Assembly (NCBI RefSeq): GCF_019090165.1
Contig: NZ_JAHRIB010000084.1
Span: 1 to 36,251, forward strand
Source: Streptomyces sp. BV286
Lineage (GTDB): Bacteria; Actinomycetota; Actinomycetes; Streptomycetales; Streptomycetaceae
Direction: 5' to 3'
DNA length: 36,251 nucleotides
Both the position numbers and the translations under genes were made by a program. The notes below the pieces were generated by a model. That model searched no databases. It saw only the letters and a program-made list of their open reading frames with translations, and had not been told where the DNA came from. Shown here in pieces: positions 23,133 through 31,796 of this stretch (position 1 is its first letter; every line of letters begins with the position of its first letter).

Positions 23133-23390
23133 TCAGTCCTCGGGCGGCCGCTCCGCGGACTCCCATTCCGCCAGGGGCACGACATCCTTCAGGAAGCCGC
23201 GCGTGCCCAGGAACTTCGACAGGTGTTCGCGGTGCTCCTCGCACGCGAGCCAGGTCTTGCGCCGCTCCGGCGTGTGCAGCTTCGGGTTGTTCCAGGCGAG
23301 CACCCACACGGCGTCCGCCCGGCAGCCCTTGGCGGAGCAGATGGGAGAAGAGGGGGACTCGGGGTCGGAACCGGGGACGTTCAGAATCAC
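23133..23390 (-). CDS. Conserved small zinc-type protein, function unknown
   Basis: An 85-aa protein starting at GTG 23390 (MILNVPGSDPES). Possible metal ligands are C18, C23 and the C50-x2-H53-x2-H56 group in WLACEEHREHL. The middle WVLAWNNPKLHTPERRKTWLACEEH is very regular and I recall it as strongly conserved in Streptomyces, sometimes with misleading carboxylase names. There is no membrane segment. It converges on moaA with a 26-bp gap. The -10-like TAGGGT seven bases before the GTG suggests a leaderless transcript, although GAGGAC lies close to the start too. I do not assign a function. Confidence 0.78.
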   Translation of the reverse strand: MILNVPGSDPESPSSPICSAKGCRADAVWVLAWNNPKLHTPERRKTWLACEEHREHLSKFLGTRGFLKDVVPLAEWESAERPPED

Positions 23391-23403
23391 GTCCTCGACC
23401 CTA
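23391..23403 (-). promoter_or_regulatory. Leaderless promoter of the small zinc-type gene
   Basis: Minus strand TAGGGT (23403-23398) ends seven bases before GTG 23390. Further upstream CTGACA could serve as -35, but its spacing of 14 is short. Confidence 0.4.
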
Positions 23404-23463
23404 GTCGAGGAGTCATCTGTCAGGACCGGTGGATGCGCCCGCCGGGCAGGCCCCGCAAAAGGC

Positions 23464-23499
23464 GACGCCGAGCAGCCACGGGGGGAGCTGCCCGGCGTC
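23464..23499 (-). terminator. Hairpin followed by a short T-run on the minus strand
   Basis: GACGCCG (23464-23470) pairs with CGGCGTC (23493-23499), extended by GCAGC/GCTGC after a bulge. Read leftward, it is followed by GCCTTTTGC, which makes it one of the few terminators here with a U-tract. It lies about 150 bases past the end of the DUF3099 gene, so it may end that transcript or a separate RNA. Confidence 0.5.
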
Positions 23500-23646
23500 G
23501 GTCTGTCGCTCCGACGGGGGATGCGGAGCGCGTTCCAAGTATGTCACGGGTAACCCGTTGCCCGGCAACGGAACAACATGATTGATCTGAGCTTTTCCTG
23601 AGCTTTGCGGGGGGTCAGGATTCCGCTTTCGGAGGATCCTCCGAGG

Positions 23647-24033
23647 TCAGGTCCGCTCGCGCGGTTCGCCCCGCGGACGCGCGTCCGGGTCGGCCGCCAG
23701 GTCCTCCGGCGCGGGTTCCGCGACACCTCCGGCGCCGGGCCCCGCCAGCACGGGACGGGTGGGCGCGGTCACGAAGGTGGACGGCAGCGAGGGCGCGTTC
23801 TCCCGGCCCGCGTTGGCGATCACCACGGAGACGTAGGGGAGCAGGATGCCGAGCACCAGCGCAACGACCGCGACGTGCCGCTCGACGTTCCACAGGGTGG
23901 CCGCGAGGACCACGGAGACCGTGCGCACGGACATCGAGATGATGTAGCGGCGCTGCCTGCCCCGTACGTCGTCGGCGAGCCCCTGCCGGGCCCCGGTGAT
24001 CCGGAAGACCTCGACGTCGCTCTGCTTGCGCAT
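23647..24033 (-). CDS. DUF3099 family membrane protein
   Basis: A protein of about 128 aa starting at ATG 24033 (MRKQSDVEVF) with GGTGGAG five bases upstream. ATG 24057, eight codons earlier, also has a fair site (GGGAG). The conserved DUF3099 block is FRITGARQGLADDVRGRQRRYIISM, followed by two membrane helices: RTVSVVLAATLWN-type and VAVVALVLGILLPYVSVVIAN. NAGRENAPSLPS comes next, then a Pro/Ala/Gly-rich acidic tail. Members are actinobacterial inner-membrane proteins of unknown role. It is followed by a perfect palindrome TCGGAGGATCCTCCGA at 23629-23644. Confidence 0.85.
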   Translation of the reverse strand: MRKQSDVEVFRITGARQGLADDVRGRQRRYIISMSVRTVSVVLAATLWNVERHVAVVALVLGILLPYVSVVIANAGRENAPSLPSTFVTAPTRPVLAGPGAGGVAEPAPEDLAADPDARPRGEPRERT

Positions 24034-24245
24034 CACGCTCCACCACCCCGCCTGCATCGGACGCTCCCGGCCCGTACGGACCTCCACGTTACGCCGCGGC
24101 TGCGCCACCCACGAGACCGGGTCGGGGTCCGGTCCGGCGGGGGACGACTGCGCCGTACCGCGTACGGCCGCACCCGACATGCGCCGTACGGCAACCGGCC
24201 CGACACTGGGCGTAATGCTCGCGTAGAGCCGTAGAGGAGGCAGCC

Positions 24246-24521
24246 ATGGGCTGGTTGTGGGCGATCATCGTGGGATTCGTACTGGGCCTGCTGGCCAAGG
24301 CGATCATTCCGGGCAAACAGCACAGCCCGCTCTGGCTCACCACGATCTTCGGCATCATCGGCGCGATCGTCGGCAACGCGATCGCCCGCGGCTTCGGTAT
24401 CGACGAGACCAGTGGCATCGACTGGGGCCGGCACGCCCTCCAGCTCGCCGCCGCGGTCGTCATCGTCTTCCTGGGCGACATGCTCTACACGGCGATGCGA
24501 GGCAACAAACAGAGAACCTGA
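24246..24521 (+). CDS. GlsB/YeaQ/YmgE family stress response membrane protein
   Basis: A 91-aa protein starting at ATG 24246 with GAGGAGGCAGCC in front. It has three hydrophobic helices with small-residue motifs: WAIIVGFVLGLLAKAIIPG, TTIFGIIGAIVGNAIARGFG and LQLAAAVVIVFLGDMLY. These are the signatures of transglycosylase-associated or GlsB proteins, which are induced by stress in other bacteria. The basic C-terminus (RGNKQRT) should face the cytoplasm. It stands alone, with a very strong shared terminator behind it. Its biochemical role is unknown. Confidence 0.9.
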   Translation: MGWLWAIIVGFVLGLLAKAIIPGKQHSPLWLTTIFGIIGAIVGNAIARGFGIDETSGIDWGRHALQLAAAVVIVFLGDMLYTAMRGNKQRT

Positions 24522-24523
24522 AC

Positions 24524-24572
24524 GCACGCGAAGGAGGGCGGGTCCGTGGCGGACCCGCCCTCCTTCGCGTGC
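24524..24572. terminator. Bidirectional terminator between the GlsB-like gene and tyrS
   Basis: A perfect 22-bp inverted repeat, arms 24524-24545 and 24551-24572 with loop GTGGC, begins two bases after the GlsB-like stop and lies 33 bases from the tyrS stop. It can end transcription from both sides. Confidence 0.9.
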
Positions 24573-24605
24573 TTCCGGGCGCCGGCGGCAGCGGGCGCCC
24601 TTCGC

Positions 24606-25871
24606 CTACGGAGCGACCTCCACGGCGGCAAGGTTCTTCTTGCCCCGCCGCAGCACCAGCCACCGCCCGTGCAGCAGGTCCTCCTTGCCGGGGACGGCGT
24701 CCTCGGACGCGACCTTCACGTTGTTCACGTACGCCCCGCCCTCCTTGACCGTCCTTCGCGCCGCCGACTTGCTGGCCACGAGGCCCACCTCGGCGAAGAG
24801 GTCCACCACGGGGCCGGGCTCGGAAACCCTTACGTGCGGCAGCTCGGAGAGCGCGGCGCTCAGCGTCGCCGGGTCGAGCTCGGCGAGCTCGCCCTGGCCG
24901 AAGAGCGCCCGCGACGCGGCGATCACGGCGGCCGTCTGGCCGGCGCCGTGCACCAGCGTCGTCAGCTCCTCGGCCAGCGCCCGCTGGGCGGCGCGGGCCT
25001 GAGGACGCTCCTCGGTCTGCCTCTCCAGCTCCTCAAGCTCCTCACGGGACCTGAAGGACAGGATCCGCATGTACGTCGACACGTCGCGGTCGTCCACGTT
25101 CAGCCAGAACTGGTAGAACGCGTACGGCGTCGTCATCTCCGGGTCGAGCCAGACGGCGCCGCCCTCGGTCTTGCCGAACTTGGTGCCGTCCGCCTTGACC
25201 ATCAGCGGCGTCGCGACGCAGTGCGCCTCGGCGTCGGGCTCCAGCCGGTGGATCAGGTCCAGGCCCGCCGTGAGGTTGCCCCACTGGTCGCTGCCGCCCT
25301 GCTGGAGCGTGCAGCCGTACCTGCGGTACAGCTCGAGGAAGTCCATGCCCTGGAGCAGCTGGTAGCTGAACTCCGTGTAGCTGATGCCCTCCTGGGACTC
25401 CAGACGCCGGGCGACGGAGTCCTTGGTGAGCATCTTGTTGACGCGGAAGTGCTTGCCGATGTCCCGGAGGAACTCGATGGCCGAGAGACCGGCCGTCCAG
25501 TCCAGGTTGTTCACCATCACCGCGGCGTTGTCGCCCTCGAAGGACAGGAACGGCTCGATCTGGCCGCGCAGCCGTCCGACCCAGTTGGCGACCGTCTCCG
25601 GGTCGTTGAGCGTGCGCTCCGCCGTCGGCCGCGGGTCGCCGATCTGGCCGGTCGCCCCGCCCACCAGGGCCAGCGGGCGCAGACCCGCCTGCTGGAGGCG
25701 GCGCATGGTGAGGACCTGCACCAGGTGCCCGACGTGCAGCGAGGCCGCGGTGGGGTCGAAGCCGCAATAGAACGTGACGGGACCGTCCGCGAGCGCCTTG
25801 CGCAATGCATCCTCGTCGGTGGACAGGGCGAACAGCCCGCGCCACTTCAGCTCGTCGACGATGTCCGTCAC
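24606..25871 (-). CDS. tyrS: Tyrosyl-tRNA synthetase
   Basis: A 421-aa class I synthetase starting at GTG 25871, with AAGGAG somewhat far upstream (11 bases). The HIGH motif is H46-V-G-H49 (LHVGHLVQV) and the KMSKS loop is K231-FGKT ([15 protein letters not shown]). The tyrosine site residues lie in [13 protein letters not shown] and [10 protein letters not shown]. The S4-type RNA-binding domain is at the end ([21 protein letters not shown]). It charges tRNA-Tyr in the cytoplasm. It follows tldE by 67 bases on the same strand. I see no T-box leader. Confidence 0.97.
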   Translation of the reverse strand: MTDIVDELKWRGLFALSTDEDALRKALADGPVTFYCGFDPTAASLHVGHLVQVLTMRRLQQAGLRPLALVGGATGQIGDPRPTAERTLNDPETVANWVGRLRGQIEPFLSFEGDNAAVMVNNLDWTAGLSAIEFLRDIGKHFRVNKMLTKDSVARRLESQEGISYTEFSYQLLQGMDFLELYRRYGCTLQQGGSDQWGNLTAGLDLIHRLEPDAEAHCVATPLMVKADGTKFGKTEGGAVWLDPEMTTPYAFYQFWLNVDDRDVSTYMRILSFRSREELEELERQTEERPQARAAQRALAEELTTLVHGAGQTAAVIAASRALFGQGELAELDPATLSAALSELPHVRVSEPGPVVDLFAEVGLVASKSAARRTVKEGGAYVNNVKVASEDAVPGKEDLLHGRWLVLRRGKKNLAAVEVAP

Positions 25872-25938
25872 GGTTCTCGTGTCTCCTTGGGTGATCTTCG
25901 GGCAGCCGGAAAAACGGCCGACTGCGAGGCTATCGAGG

Positions 25939-27357
25939 TTATACGCCCTGGCTGACAGAGCTCATATTGAAGTCCGGCACCCGCAGCGCGGGCATCGCGG
26001 CCCTGGTGAACCAGTCGCTCCACTCACGCGGCAGCGTCTTCTCCGTCCGTCCCGCCTCGGTCGCCCGCCCCAGCAGGCCCACCGGCGACTCGTTGAACCG
26101 GAAGTTGTTGACCTCGCCGGTGACCTCGCCGTTCTCCACGAGGTAGACGCCGTCCCGGGTCAGTCCGGTCAGCAGCAGCGTCGCCGGGTCGACCTCGCGG
26201 ATGTACCAGAGGCAGGTCAGCAGCAGCCCGCGCTCCGTGGCGGCGACCATCTCCTCCAGAGAGGTGTCGTCGCCCCCGTCGAGGATGAGGTTGCCGATAC
26301 CGGGGGCCACCGGCAGCCCGGTCAGGCCCGCACTGTGCCGCGTGCTCGTCAGATGCTTCAGCTCACCCCCGCGGACCCACTCCGTGGCGCTGAGCGGCAG
26401 CCCGTTGTCGAAGACGGAGGCGTCGTCCCCGGAGGAGTGCGTGAGCACGAAGGGGGCGCTCTCCAGCCCGGCCTCGTTCGGGTCGCTGCGCAGGGTCAGC
26501 GGCAGGTCGGTCAGCCGGTCGCCGACGCGCGTACCGCCGCCGGGCCTGCTGAACACCGTCCGGCCCTCCGCCGCGTCCCGGGCCGCCGCCGACCACATCT
26601 GGTAGATCAGCAGGTCCGCGACGGCGGTCGGCGGCAGCAGCGTCTCGTACCGCCCGGCGGGCAGCTCGACACGCCGCTGCGCCCAGCCCAGCCGGACGGC
26701 CAGCTCGGCGTCGAGCGCCGCCGGGTCCACGTCCTTGAAGTCCCGCGTCGAGCGCCCCGCCCACGCCGAGCGCGTACGGTCCGGCGACTTGGCGTTCAGC
26801 TCCAGCGTCCCGGTGGGCTGGTCGTGACGCAGGCGCAGCCCCGTGGACGTGCCGAGATAGCTGGAGACGAGCTCGTGGTTGGCGAAGCCGTACAGCTCGC
26901 GTCCGCCCGCACGCGCGCGTGCGAACGATTCGCCCAGTGCCGGGGCGAAGTCCGTGAAGACGGCCGACGAGGTCTCGGCGGGCGCGTCCGTGAAGTCCGG
27001 GGAGGCGGGTACGCCCGCCACGAGCGGCTGGGCGTCCTCGGCGGGGCCCGCCCCGCGCGCAGCCGCCTCGGCGGCCCGTACCAGAGGCTCCAGCTCGTCC
27101 GGGGTCACCGCCGAACGCGAGACGACACCGGAGGCGGTGCCCTCGCGGCCGTCGACCGTCGCGATGACGGTCAGCGTGCGCCCGCGCGTGACACCGTTCG
27201 TCGTCAGCGCGTTGCCGGCCCAGCGCAGGTTGGCGGTCGACCGCTCGTCGGCGATGACCACGCACCCGTCCGCCCGGGACAGCGCGAGGGCGCGCTCGAC
27301 GACCTCGTGCGGCTTGTTCGTCGAGGAAGTACTGCCATGGGGCGTGCGCGCGCTCAT
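25939..27357 (-). CDS. tldE: TldD/PmbA family metalloprotease subunit (TldE-like)
   Basis: A 472-aa protein beginning at ATG 27357 in an ATGA overlap with tldD. It has the TldD/PmbA fold: an N-terminal domain ([37 protein letters not shown]) and C-terminal [44 protein letters not shown] and [12 protein letters not shown]. It lacks the HExxxH zinc motif that tldD carries, as expected for the E subunit. In E. coli TldD and TldE form a heterodimer that degrades unfolded peptides and matures the antibiotic microcin B17. In Streptomyces the pair may process modified peptides. The substrate is not visible from this window. Confidence 0.9.
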   Translation of the reverse strand: MSARTPHGSTSSTNKPHEVVERALALSRADGCVVIADERSTANLRWAGNALTTNGVTRGRTLTVIATVDGREGTASGVVSRSAVTPDELEPLVRAAEAAARGAGPAEDAQPLVAGVPASPDFTDAPAETSSAVFTDFAPALGESFARARAGGRELYGFANHELVSSYLGTSTGLRLRHDQPTGTLELNAKSPDRTRSAWAGRSTRDFKDVDPAALDAELAVRLGWAQRRVELPAGRYETLLPPTAVADLLIYQMWSAAARDAAEGRTVFSRPGGGTRVGDRLTDLPLTLRSDPNEAGLESAPFVLTHSSGDDASVFDNGLPLSATEWVRGGELKHLTSTRHSAGLTGLPVAPGIGNLILDGGDDTSLEEMVAATERGLLLTCLWYIREVDPATLLLTGLTRDGVYLVENGEVTGEVNNFRFNESPVGLLGRATEAGRTEKTLPREWSDWFTRAAMPALRVPDFNMSSVSQGV

Positions 27358-28877
27358 CGGCCGGCCTCCTGGGTCGTGTTGAGGATATTGACACCCTTGA
27401 AGAGGGCCGACGGGCAGCCGTGCGAGACCGCCGCGACCTGGCCCGGCTGGGCCTTGCCGCAGTTGAAGGCGCCGCCCAGGACGTACGTCTGCGGGCCGCC
27501 GACGGCCGCCATCGAGCCCCAGAAGTCCGTGGTCGTCGCCTGGTAGGCGACATCCCGCAGCTGGCCCGTGATCCGGCCGTTCTCGATCCGGAAGAACCGC
27601 TGCCCGGTGAACTGGAAGTTGTACCGCTGCATGTCGATCGACCAGGACCGGTCGCCCACGACGTAGATCCCACGGTCGACGCTCCCGATCAGATCCTCGG
27701 TGGACATCCCGGCGGGATCCGGCTGGAGCGACACGTTCGCCATGCGCTGTACGGGCACATGGCCGGGGGAGTCGGCGTACGCGCAGCCGTTGGACCGCTC
27801 GAAGCCGGTCAGCTTCGCGATCCGGCGGTCCAGCTGGTAGCCGACGAGCGTCCCGTCCTTCACCAGGTCCCAGGACTGCCCGGCGACGCCCTCGTCGTCG
27901 TACCCGATGGTCGCGAGACCGTGCTCGGCGGTGCGGTCACCCGTCACGTTCATCAGCTCGGAGCCGTACCTCAGCTTGCCCAGCTGGTCGAAGGTGGCGA
28001 ACGACGTCCCGGCGTACGCCGCCTCGTAGCCGAGCGCGCGGTCCAGCTCGGTGGCGTGGCCGATGGACTCGTGGATGGTCAGCCACAGGTTCGACGGGTC
28101 GACGACCAGGTCGTACAACCCCGCCTCGACGCTCGGCGCCCGCATCTTCTCGGCGAGCAGCTCGGGGATCCGCGCGAGTTCCGACTCCCAGTCCCAGCCG
28201 GTGCCCGTCAGGTACTCCCAGCCGCGCCCGACGGGCGGCGCGATGGTGCGCATCGAGTCGAACTCGCCGCTCGACTCGTCGACGGCCACGGCATTGAGCT
28301 GAGGGTGCAGCCTGACCCGCTGCTGGGTCGTCACCGTGCCGGCCGTGTCCGCGTAGAACTTGTTCTCGTGCACCGTGAGCAGCGAGGCGTCCACGTGACT
28401 GACGCCGTCCGCCGCGAGCAGCCGCGCGCTCCAGTCGGCCAGCAGTCCCGACTTCTCCTCGTCCGGCACGGAGAAGGGGTCGATCTCGTACGAGGAGATC
28501 CAGGTCTGCTCGGCGTGCACCGGCTCGTCTGCGAGTTCCACGCGCTCGTCCGAACCCGCCGCCTTGATCACCTGGGCCGACAGCTTCGCCATCGCCACGG
28601 CCTGCGACGCCACCTTCGCGGCGCTGTCCATCGTCAGGTCCACACCCGACGCGAACCCCCAGGTGCCGCCGTGCACCACGCGCACCGCGTAACCGAGGTC
28701 CGTGGTGTCCGAGGAGCCGGCGGGCTTCGCGTCGCGCAGCCGCCAGGCCGCGCTGCGCACCCGCTCGAACCGGAAGTCGGCGTGGTCGGCGCCCAGTGCC
28801 CGGGCCCGCGCGAGCGCCGCGTCGGCCAGGGCCCTCAGCGGCAGTGCCGCGAAGGCTTCGTCGATGGAATGGGGCAC
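27354..28877 (-). CDS. tldD: Metalloprotease TldD
   Basis: A 507-aa protein starting at GTG 28877 with GGGAGA upstream; the frame is open far beyond, but the start gives the family N-terminus. The zinc site is H269-E270-x3-H274 in TIHESIGHATELDRALGYE. Other family landmarks are VVDPSNLWLTIHES, AYAGTSFATFDQLGKLRYGS, NVTGDRTAEHGLATIGYDDEG and the end GGAFNCGKAQPGQVAAVSHGCP. TldD pairs with TldE, encoded just downstream with a 4-nt overlap, to form an unusual protease that takes in unfolded peptides. The gene diverges from fabG. Confidence 0.93.
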   Translation of the reverse strand: MPHSIDEAFAALPLRALADAALARARALGADHADFRFERVRSAAWRLRDAKPAGSSDTTDLGYAVRVVHGGTWGFASGVDLTMDSAAKVASQAVAMAKLSAQVIKAAGSDERVELADEPVHAEQTWISSYEIDPFSVPDEEKSGLLADWSARLLAADGVSHVDASLLTVHENKFYADTAGTVTTQQRVRLHPQLNAVAVDESSGEFDSMRTIAPPVGRGWEYLTGTGWDWESELARIPELLAEKMRAPSVEAGLYDLVVDPSNLWLTIHESIGHATELDRALGYEAAYAGTSFATFDQLGKLRYGSELMNVTGDRTAEHGLATIGYDDEGVAGQSWDLVKDGTLVGYQLDRRIAKLTGFERSNGCAYADSPGHVPVQRMANVSLQPDPAGMSTEDLIGSVDRGIYVVGDRSWSIDMQRYNFQFTGQRFFRIENGRITGQLRDVAYQATTTDFWGSMAAVGGPQTYVLGGAFNCGKAQPGQVAAVSHGCPSALFKGVNILNTTQEAGR

Positions 28878-28958
28878 GGAGGTCTCCCTGCTGTCGTCGC
28901 CTGTCGGTCCGATCATGTCGCGCGGGCGGGCCCGGCGGCCACACCTTTCTGTAGGGAT

Positions 28959-28988
28959 CCGACAGTGAGTCCCCCAAGCCACTGTCGG
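28959..28988. promoter_or_regulatory. Inverted repeat between tldD and fabG
   Basis: CCGACAGTG (28959-28967) and CACTGTCGG (28980-28988) are perfect 9-base arms with a 12-base centre, 81 bases from the tldD start and 75 bases from the fabG start. A -10-like TAGGTT for fabG is at 29021-29026. Two GGTACC palindromes at 29013 and 29032 flank it. This may be an operator for either direction. Confidence 0.4.
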
Positions 28989-29063
28989 TGCCCGATTCTC
29001 CGCAAGGCTGACGGTACCGATAGGTTTTCGAGGTACCAGACCGGCTATCGAAAGGGTGATCCG

Positions 29064-29783
29064 TTGAGCCGCTCGGTTCTCGTCACCGGAGGAAACCGGG
29101 GCATCGGCCTTGCCATTGCCCGCGCTTTCGTCGACGCGGGCGACAAGGTCGCGATCACATACCGTACGGGCGAGCCCCCGGCCGCCGTCACCGAACTGGG
29201 CTGCCTCGCGGTCAAGTGCGACATCACCGACAGCGAGCAGGTGGAGCAGGCCTACAAGCAGATCGAGGCCGAGCACGGCCCGGTCGAGGTTCTCGTCGCC
29301 AACGCCGGTGTCACCAAGGACCAGTTGCTGATGCGGATGTCCGAGGAGGACTTCACGTCCGTCCTGGACACCAACCTGACGGGCACCTTCCGGGTCGTGA
29401 AGCGCGCCAACCGCGGCATGCTGCGCGCGAGGAAGGGCCGCGTGGTGCTGATCTCCTCCGTCGTCGGTCTGTACGGCTCGCCGGGCCAGGCCAACTACGC
29501 CGCGTCCAAGGCCGGCCTCGTCGGCTTCGCGCGCTCCCTCGCCCGCGAGCTGGGCTCGCGCAACCTCACCTTCAACGTCGTCGCGCCCGGTTTCGTCGAC
29601 ACCGACATGACCAAGGTGCTCACCGACGAGCAGCGCGAGGGCATCGTGAAGCAGGTGCCGCTCGGCCGGTACGCGCAGCCCGAGGAGATCGCCGCGACGG
29701 TGCGGTTCCTCGCCTCGGACGACGCCTCGTACATCACTGGAGCCGTCATCCCCGTAGACGGCGGACTGGGAATGGGTCACTGA
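29064..29783 (+). CDS. fabG: 3-oxoacyl-ACP reductase FabG (MabA-like)
   Basis: A 239-aa SDR starting at TTG 29064, chosen because AAAGGGTG lies six or seven bases upstream and no ATG or GTG is in frame near the conserved start (SRSVLVTGGNRGIG). It has the glycine motif TGGNRGIG at 8-15, NAG at 80-82, Ser131/132 in LISSVVGLYG, and Tyr145-x3-Lys149 in NYAASKAG. VDTDMT and the GAVIPVDGGLGMGH end are typical of mycobacterial MabA. It reduces 3-oxoacyl-ACP with NADPH in fatty acid elongation. The enoyl reductase gene follows after five bases, as in mabA-inhA. Confidence 0.93.
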   Translation: MSRSVLVTGGNRGIGLAIARAFVDAGDKVAITYRTGEPPAAVTELGCLAVKCDITDSEQVEQAYKQIEAEHGPVEVLVANAGVTKDQLLMRMSEEDFTSVLDTNLTGTFRVVKRANRGMLRARKGRVVLISSVVGLYGSPGQANYAASKAGLVGFARSLARELGSRNLTFNVVAPGFVDTDMTKVLTDEQREGIVKQVPLGRYAQPEEIAATVRFLASDDASYITGAVIPVDGGLGMGH

Positions 29784-29788
29784 TCACC

Positions 29789-30556
29789 ATGAGCGGAATT
29801 CTCGAGGGCAAGCGCGTCCTGATCTCCGGTGTGCTGATGGAGTCGTCCATCGCCTTCCACGCGGCCAAGCTGGCCCAGGAGCAGGGCGCCGAGATCATCC
29901 TCACCGCGTTCCCGCGGCCCACCCTGACCGAGCGCATCGCCAGGAAGCTGCCCAAGCCCGCCAAGGTCATCGAGCTCGACGTCAGCAACGACGAGCACCT
30001 GGCGCGCCTGGCAGACCTGGTCGGTGAGGAGCTGGGCGGCCTGGACGGCGTCGTGCACTCCATCGGCTTCGCCCCGCAGGACGCCCTGGGCGGCAACTTC
30101 CTCAACACGCCGTTCGAGTCCGTGGCCACCGCCATGCACGTCTCGGCGTTCTCCCTGAAGTCGCTGACCATGGCCTGCCTGCCGCTGATGCAGAACGGCG
30201 GCTCCGTCGTCGGCCTCACCTTCGACGCGCAGTACGCCTGGCCGCAGTACGACTGGATGGGCCCGGCCAAGGCCGCCCTGGAGGCCACCAGCCGCTACAT
30301 GGCGCGCGACCTGGGCAAGCAGAACATCCGCTGCAACCTCATCTCCGCGGGCCCCATCGGGTCCATGGCCGCCAAGTCCATCCCGGGCTTCGGCGAGCTG
30401 GCCGCGGTCTGGGACGACCGCTCGCCGCTGGAGTGGGACCTCAAGGACCCCGAGCCGGCCGGCCGCGGGATCGTCGCCCTGCTCAGCGACTGGTTCCCGA
30501 AGACCACCGGCGAGATCATCCACGTCGACGGCGGTCTGCACGCGATCGGCGCGTAA
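29789..30556 (+). CDS. fabI: Enoyl-ACP reductase FabI (InhA-like)
   Basis: A 255-aa NADH-dependent enoyl reductase. The nucleotide loop is the FabI/InhA form (LISGVLMESSIAFHAAKLA) in place of the SDR glycine motif. The catalytic pair is Tyr154-x6-Lys161 in PQYDWMGPAKAALE, and SIGFAPQDALGGNF and GPIGSMAAKSIPGF match InhA. It carries out the last reduction of each type II elongation cycle. The ATG at 29789 is five bases after the fabG stop, so the two reductases are made together. A perfect terminator hairpin follows. Confidence 0.95.
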   Translation: MSGILEGKRVLISGVLMESSIAFHAAKLAQEQGAEIILTAFPRPTLTERIARKLPKPAKVIELDVSNDEHLARLADLVGEELGGLDGVVHSIGFAPQDALGGNFLNTPFESVATAMHVSAFSLKSLTMACLPLMQNGGSVVGLTFDAQYAWPQYDWMGPAKAALEATSRYMARDLGKQNIRCNLISAGPIGSMAAKSIPGFGELAAVWDDRSPLEWDLKDPEPAGRGIVALLSDWFPKTTGEIIHVDGGLHAIGA

Positions 30557-30588
30557 ACGCCCCCGCGAAGGTCCCCGTACGGTGTCGG

Positions 30589-30623
30589 CGCCCCGTTCCC
30601 CGCAGCGCGCGGGGAACGGGGCG
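30589..30623 (+). terminator. Terminator of fabG-fabI
   Basis: Perfect 15-bp arms CGCCCCGTTCCCCGC (30589-30603) and GCGGGGAACGGGGCG (30609-30623) around a 5-base loop, 32 bases after the fabI stop. Confidence 0.85.
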
Positions 30624-30733
30624 TCACCCGTTCGGCCCCACCGGCCGGGCGGCGACGGGGGGTAACGGCCCACTCTGGAGTAGGAGTTCCCCTCCCGAGA
30701 GCCCCTCCCCAGCCCGGCCGAGGAGGTCCCTTT

Positions 30734-31096
30734 GTGCGCCTCTCCCAGCGCTTTCCCCCGCTGCTTGCCGCTCTGAGTCTTCTGCTCGCGCTGCCCTTCG
30801 ACGCCGTCTCGCACACCGCGGAAACAGCGCCGCACGCGCGCGTGCCTTCACGGGACGATGACGCCAGACCCTTCGGAGCGGCCTGCCGGACCGTCGTCGA
30901 CGGCTCGTACGTGACGGCGTACTGCCACAACCCCTACCCGGAGCCCGACCGGGTCGGCCTGCACATCGAGTGTGACCGGTGGTGGGACATCGACGCCGAC
31001 GGGACGAGGGTCGAGGCGGGGCCCGCGCAGACCGTCCGGCTGACCGGCCGCTGCTGGAAGGAGGTCCGCTCGGCGTGGGTCAGCCACCGGAGGTGA
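30734..31096 (+). CDS. Small secreted protein, function unknown
   Basis: A 120-aa protein starting at GTG 30734 with an ideal AGGAGG seven bases upstream. A signal peptide is clear: MRLSQRFPPLLAALSLLLALP with likely cleavage near AVSHTAETA. The mature part, about 95 residues, has four Cys (in AACRTVV, AYCHNPYP, HIECDRWW, GRCWKEV), enough for two disulfides. Trp and Tyr residues suggest a compact beta-rich fold. It resembles conserved secreted proteins of Streptomyces that I cannot name. Its end overlaps the convergent GntR gene by 17 bases. Confidence 0.8.
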   Translation: MRLSQRFPPLLAALSLLLALPFDAVSHTAETAPHARVPSRDDDARPFGAACRTVVDGSYVTAYCHNPYPEPDRVGLHIECDRWWDIDADGTRVEAGPAQTVRLTGRCWKEVRSAWVSHRR

Positions 31097-31775
31097 CGTG
31101 TCCGGGCCGCCCCGGGCGGCACTGGAACGGATAACCGGCCGCCTCCGTGGCGGCCGTCTCCGCGTCACCCGTGCGGATCGCGTCCACCAGGCGCGAGTGG
31201 TCCATGTACGTCCCCGGCGTCAGCTCCTCGCCGATGTCCTCGCGCAGCCAGTCGCGCACGACCTCGCCCAGGTCCGCGTACATCGCCGTCATGACGTCGT
31301 TGTGGGACGCGGCGACCACGGCCAGGTGGAAGGTCGTGTCGGCGCTCACGAAGGCCTCCGCGTCACCCGACTCCCAGGCCCCCTCCCGGCGTACGAGGAG
31401 GGCGTCCAGCTGCTTGAGATCGCGCTCGGTGCGGCGCTCGGCCGCCAGCCTCGCCGCACTCGACTCCAGCGTGGCGCGCAGTTCGGCGATGTGCCGGGGA
31501 TCGGCGTCCGCGAAACGGCGGTGCATCACACCGGCCAGCTCGCTGGTGGCCACGACGTAGGTGCCCGAGCCCTGCCGGATGTCGAGCAGGCCGTTGTGCG
31601 CGAGCGCTCTGACGGCCTCCCGGACCGTGTTGCGGGCGACCCCCAGCTGCTCCACCAGCTCCGGCTCGGTGGGGATGCGGGCGCCCACCGGCCACTCGCC
31701 CGAGGTGATCTGGTTCCGCAGCGCGGCGATGACCTGCTCGGACAGCGCCGAACGGCGGGGGTGGCTCAGCGGCAT
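31080..31775 (-). CDS. GntR family regulator, FadR/FCD subfamily
   Basis: A 231-aa protein starting at ATG 31775 (MPLSHPRRSALSEQV). The winged helix domain is residues about 1-75, with GARIPTEPELVEQLGVARNTVREAVRALAHNGLLDIRQGSGTYV. The C-terminal FCD domain has the metal and ligand site residues in DTTFHLAVVAASHND and the last helix DHSRLVDAIRTGDAETAATEA. FCD regulators bind acyl, lactate, gluconate or similar acids. It diverges from an MFS transporter gene, with 115 bases between the starts that include candidate operators. It most likely represses that transporter and itself. The C-terminal 17 residues (PFQCRPGRPGHV) may be non-conserved. Confidence 0.9.
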   Translation of the reverse strand: MPLSHPRRSALSEQVIAALRNQITSGEWPVGARIPTEPELVEQLGVARNTVREAVRALAHNGLLDIRQGSGTYVVATSELAGVMHRRFADADPRHIAELRATLESSAARLAAERRTERDLKQLDALLVRREGAWESGDAEAFVSADTTFHLAVVAASHNDVMTAMYADLGEVVRDWLREDIGEELTPGTYMDHSRLVDAIRTGDAETAATEAAGYPFQCRPGRPGHVTSGG

Positions 31776-31796
31776 GACGGTCCTTCGCGCCAGGGG

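Noticed and set aside
25872..25938. T-box leader upstream of tyrS
   Set aside because: The 67-bp gap is too short and holds no T-box consensus or specifier loop. Actinobacterial T-boxes are mostly known from ileS.
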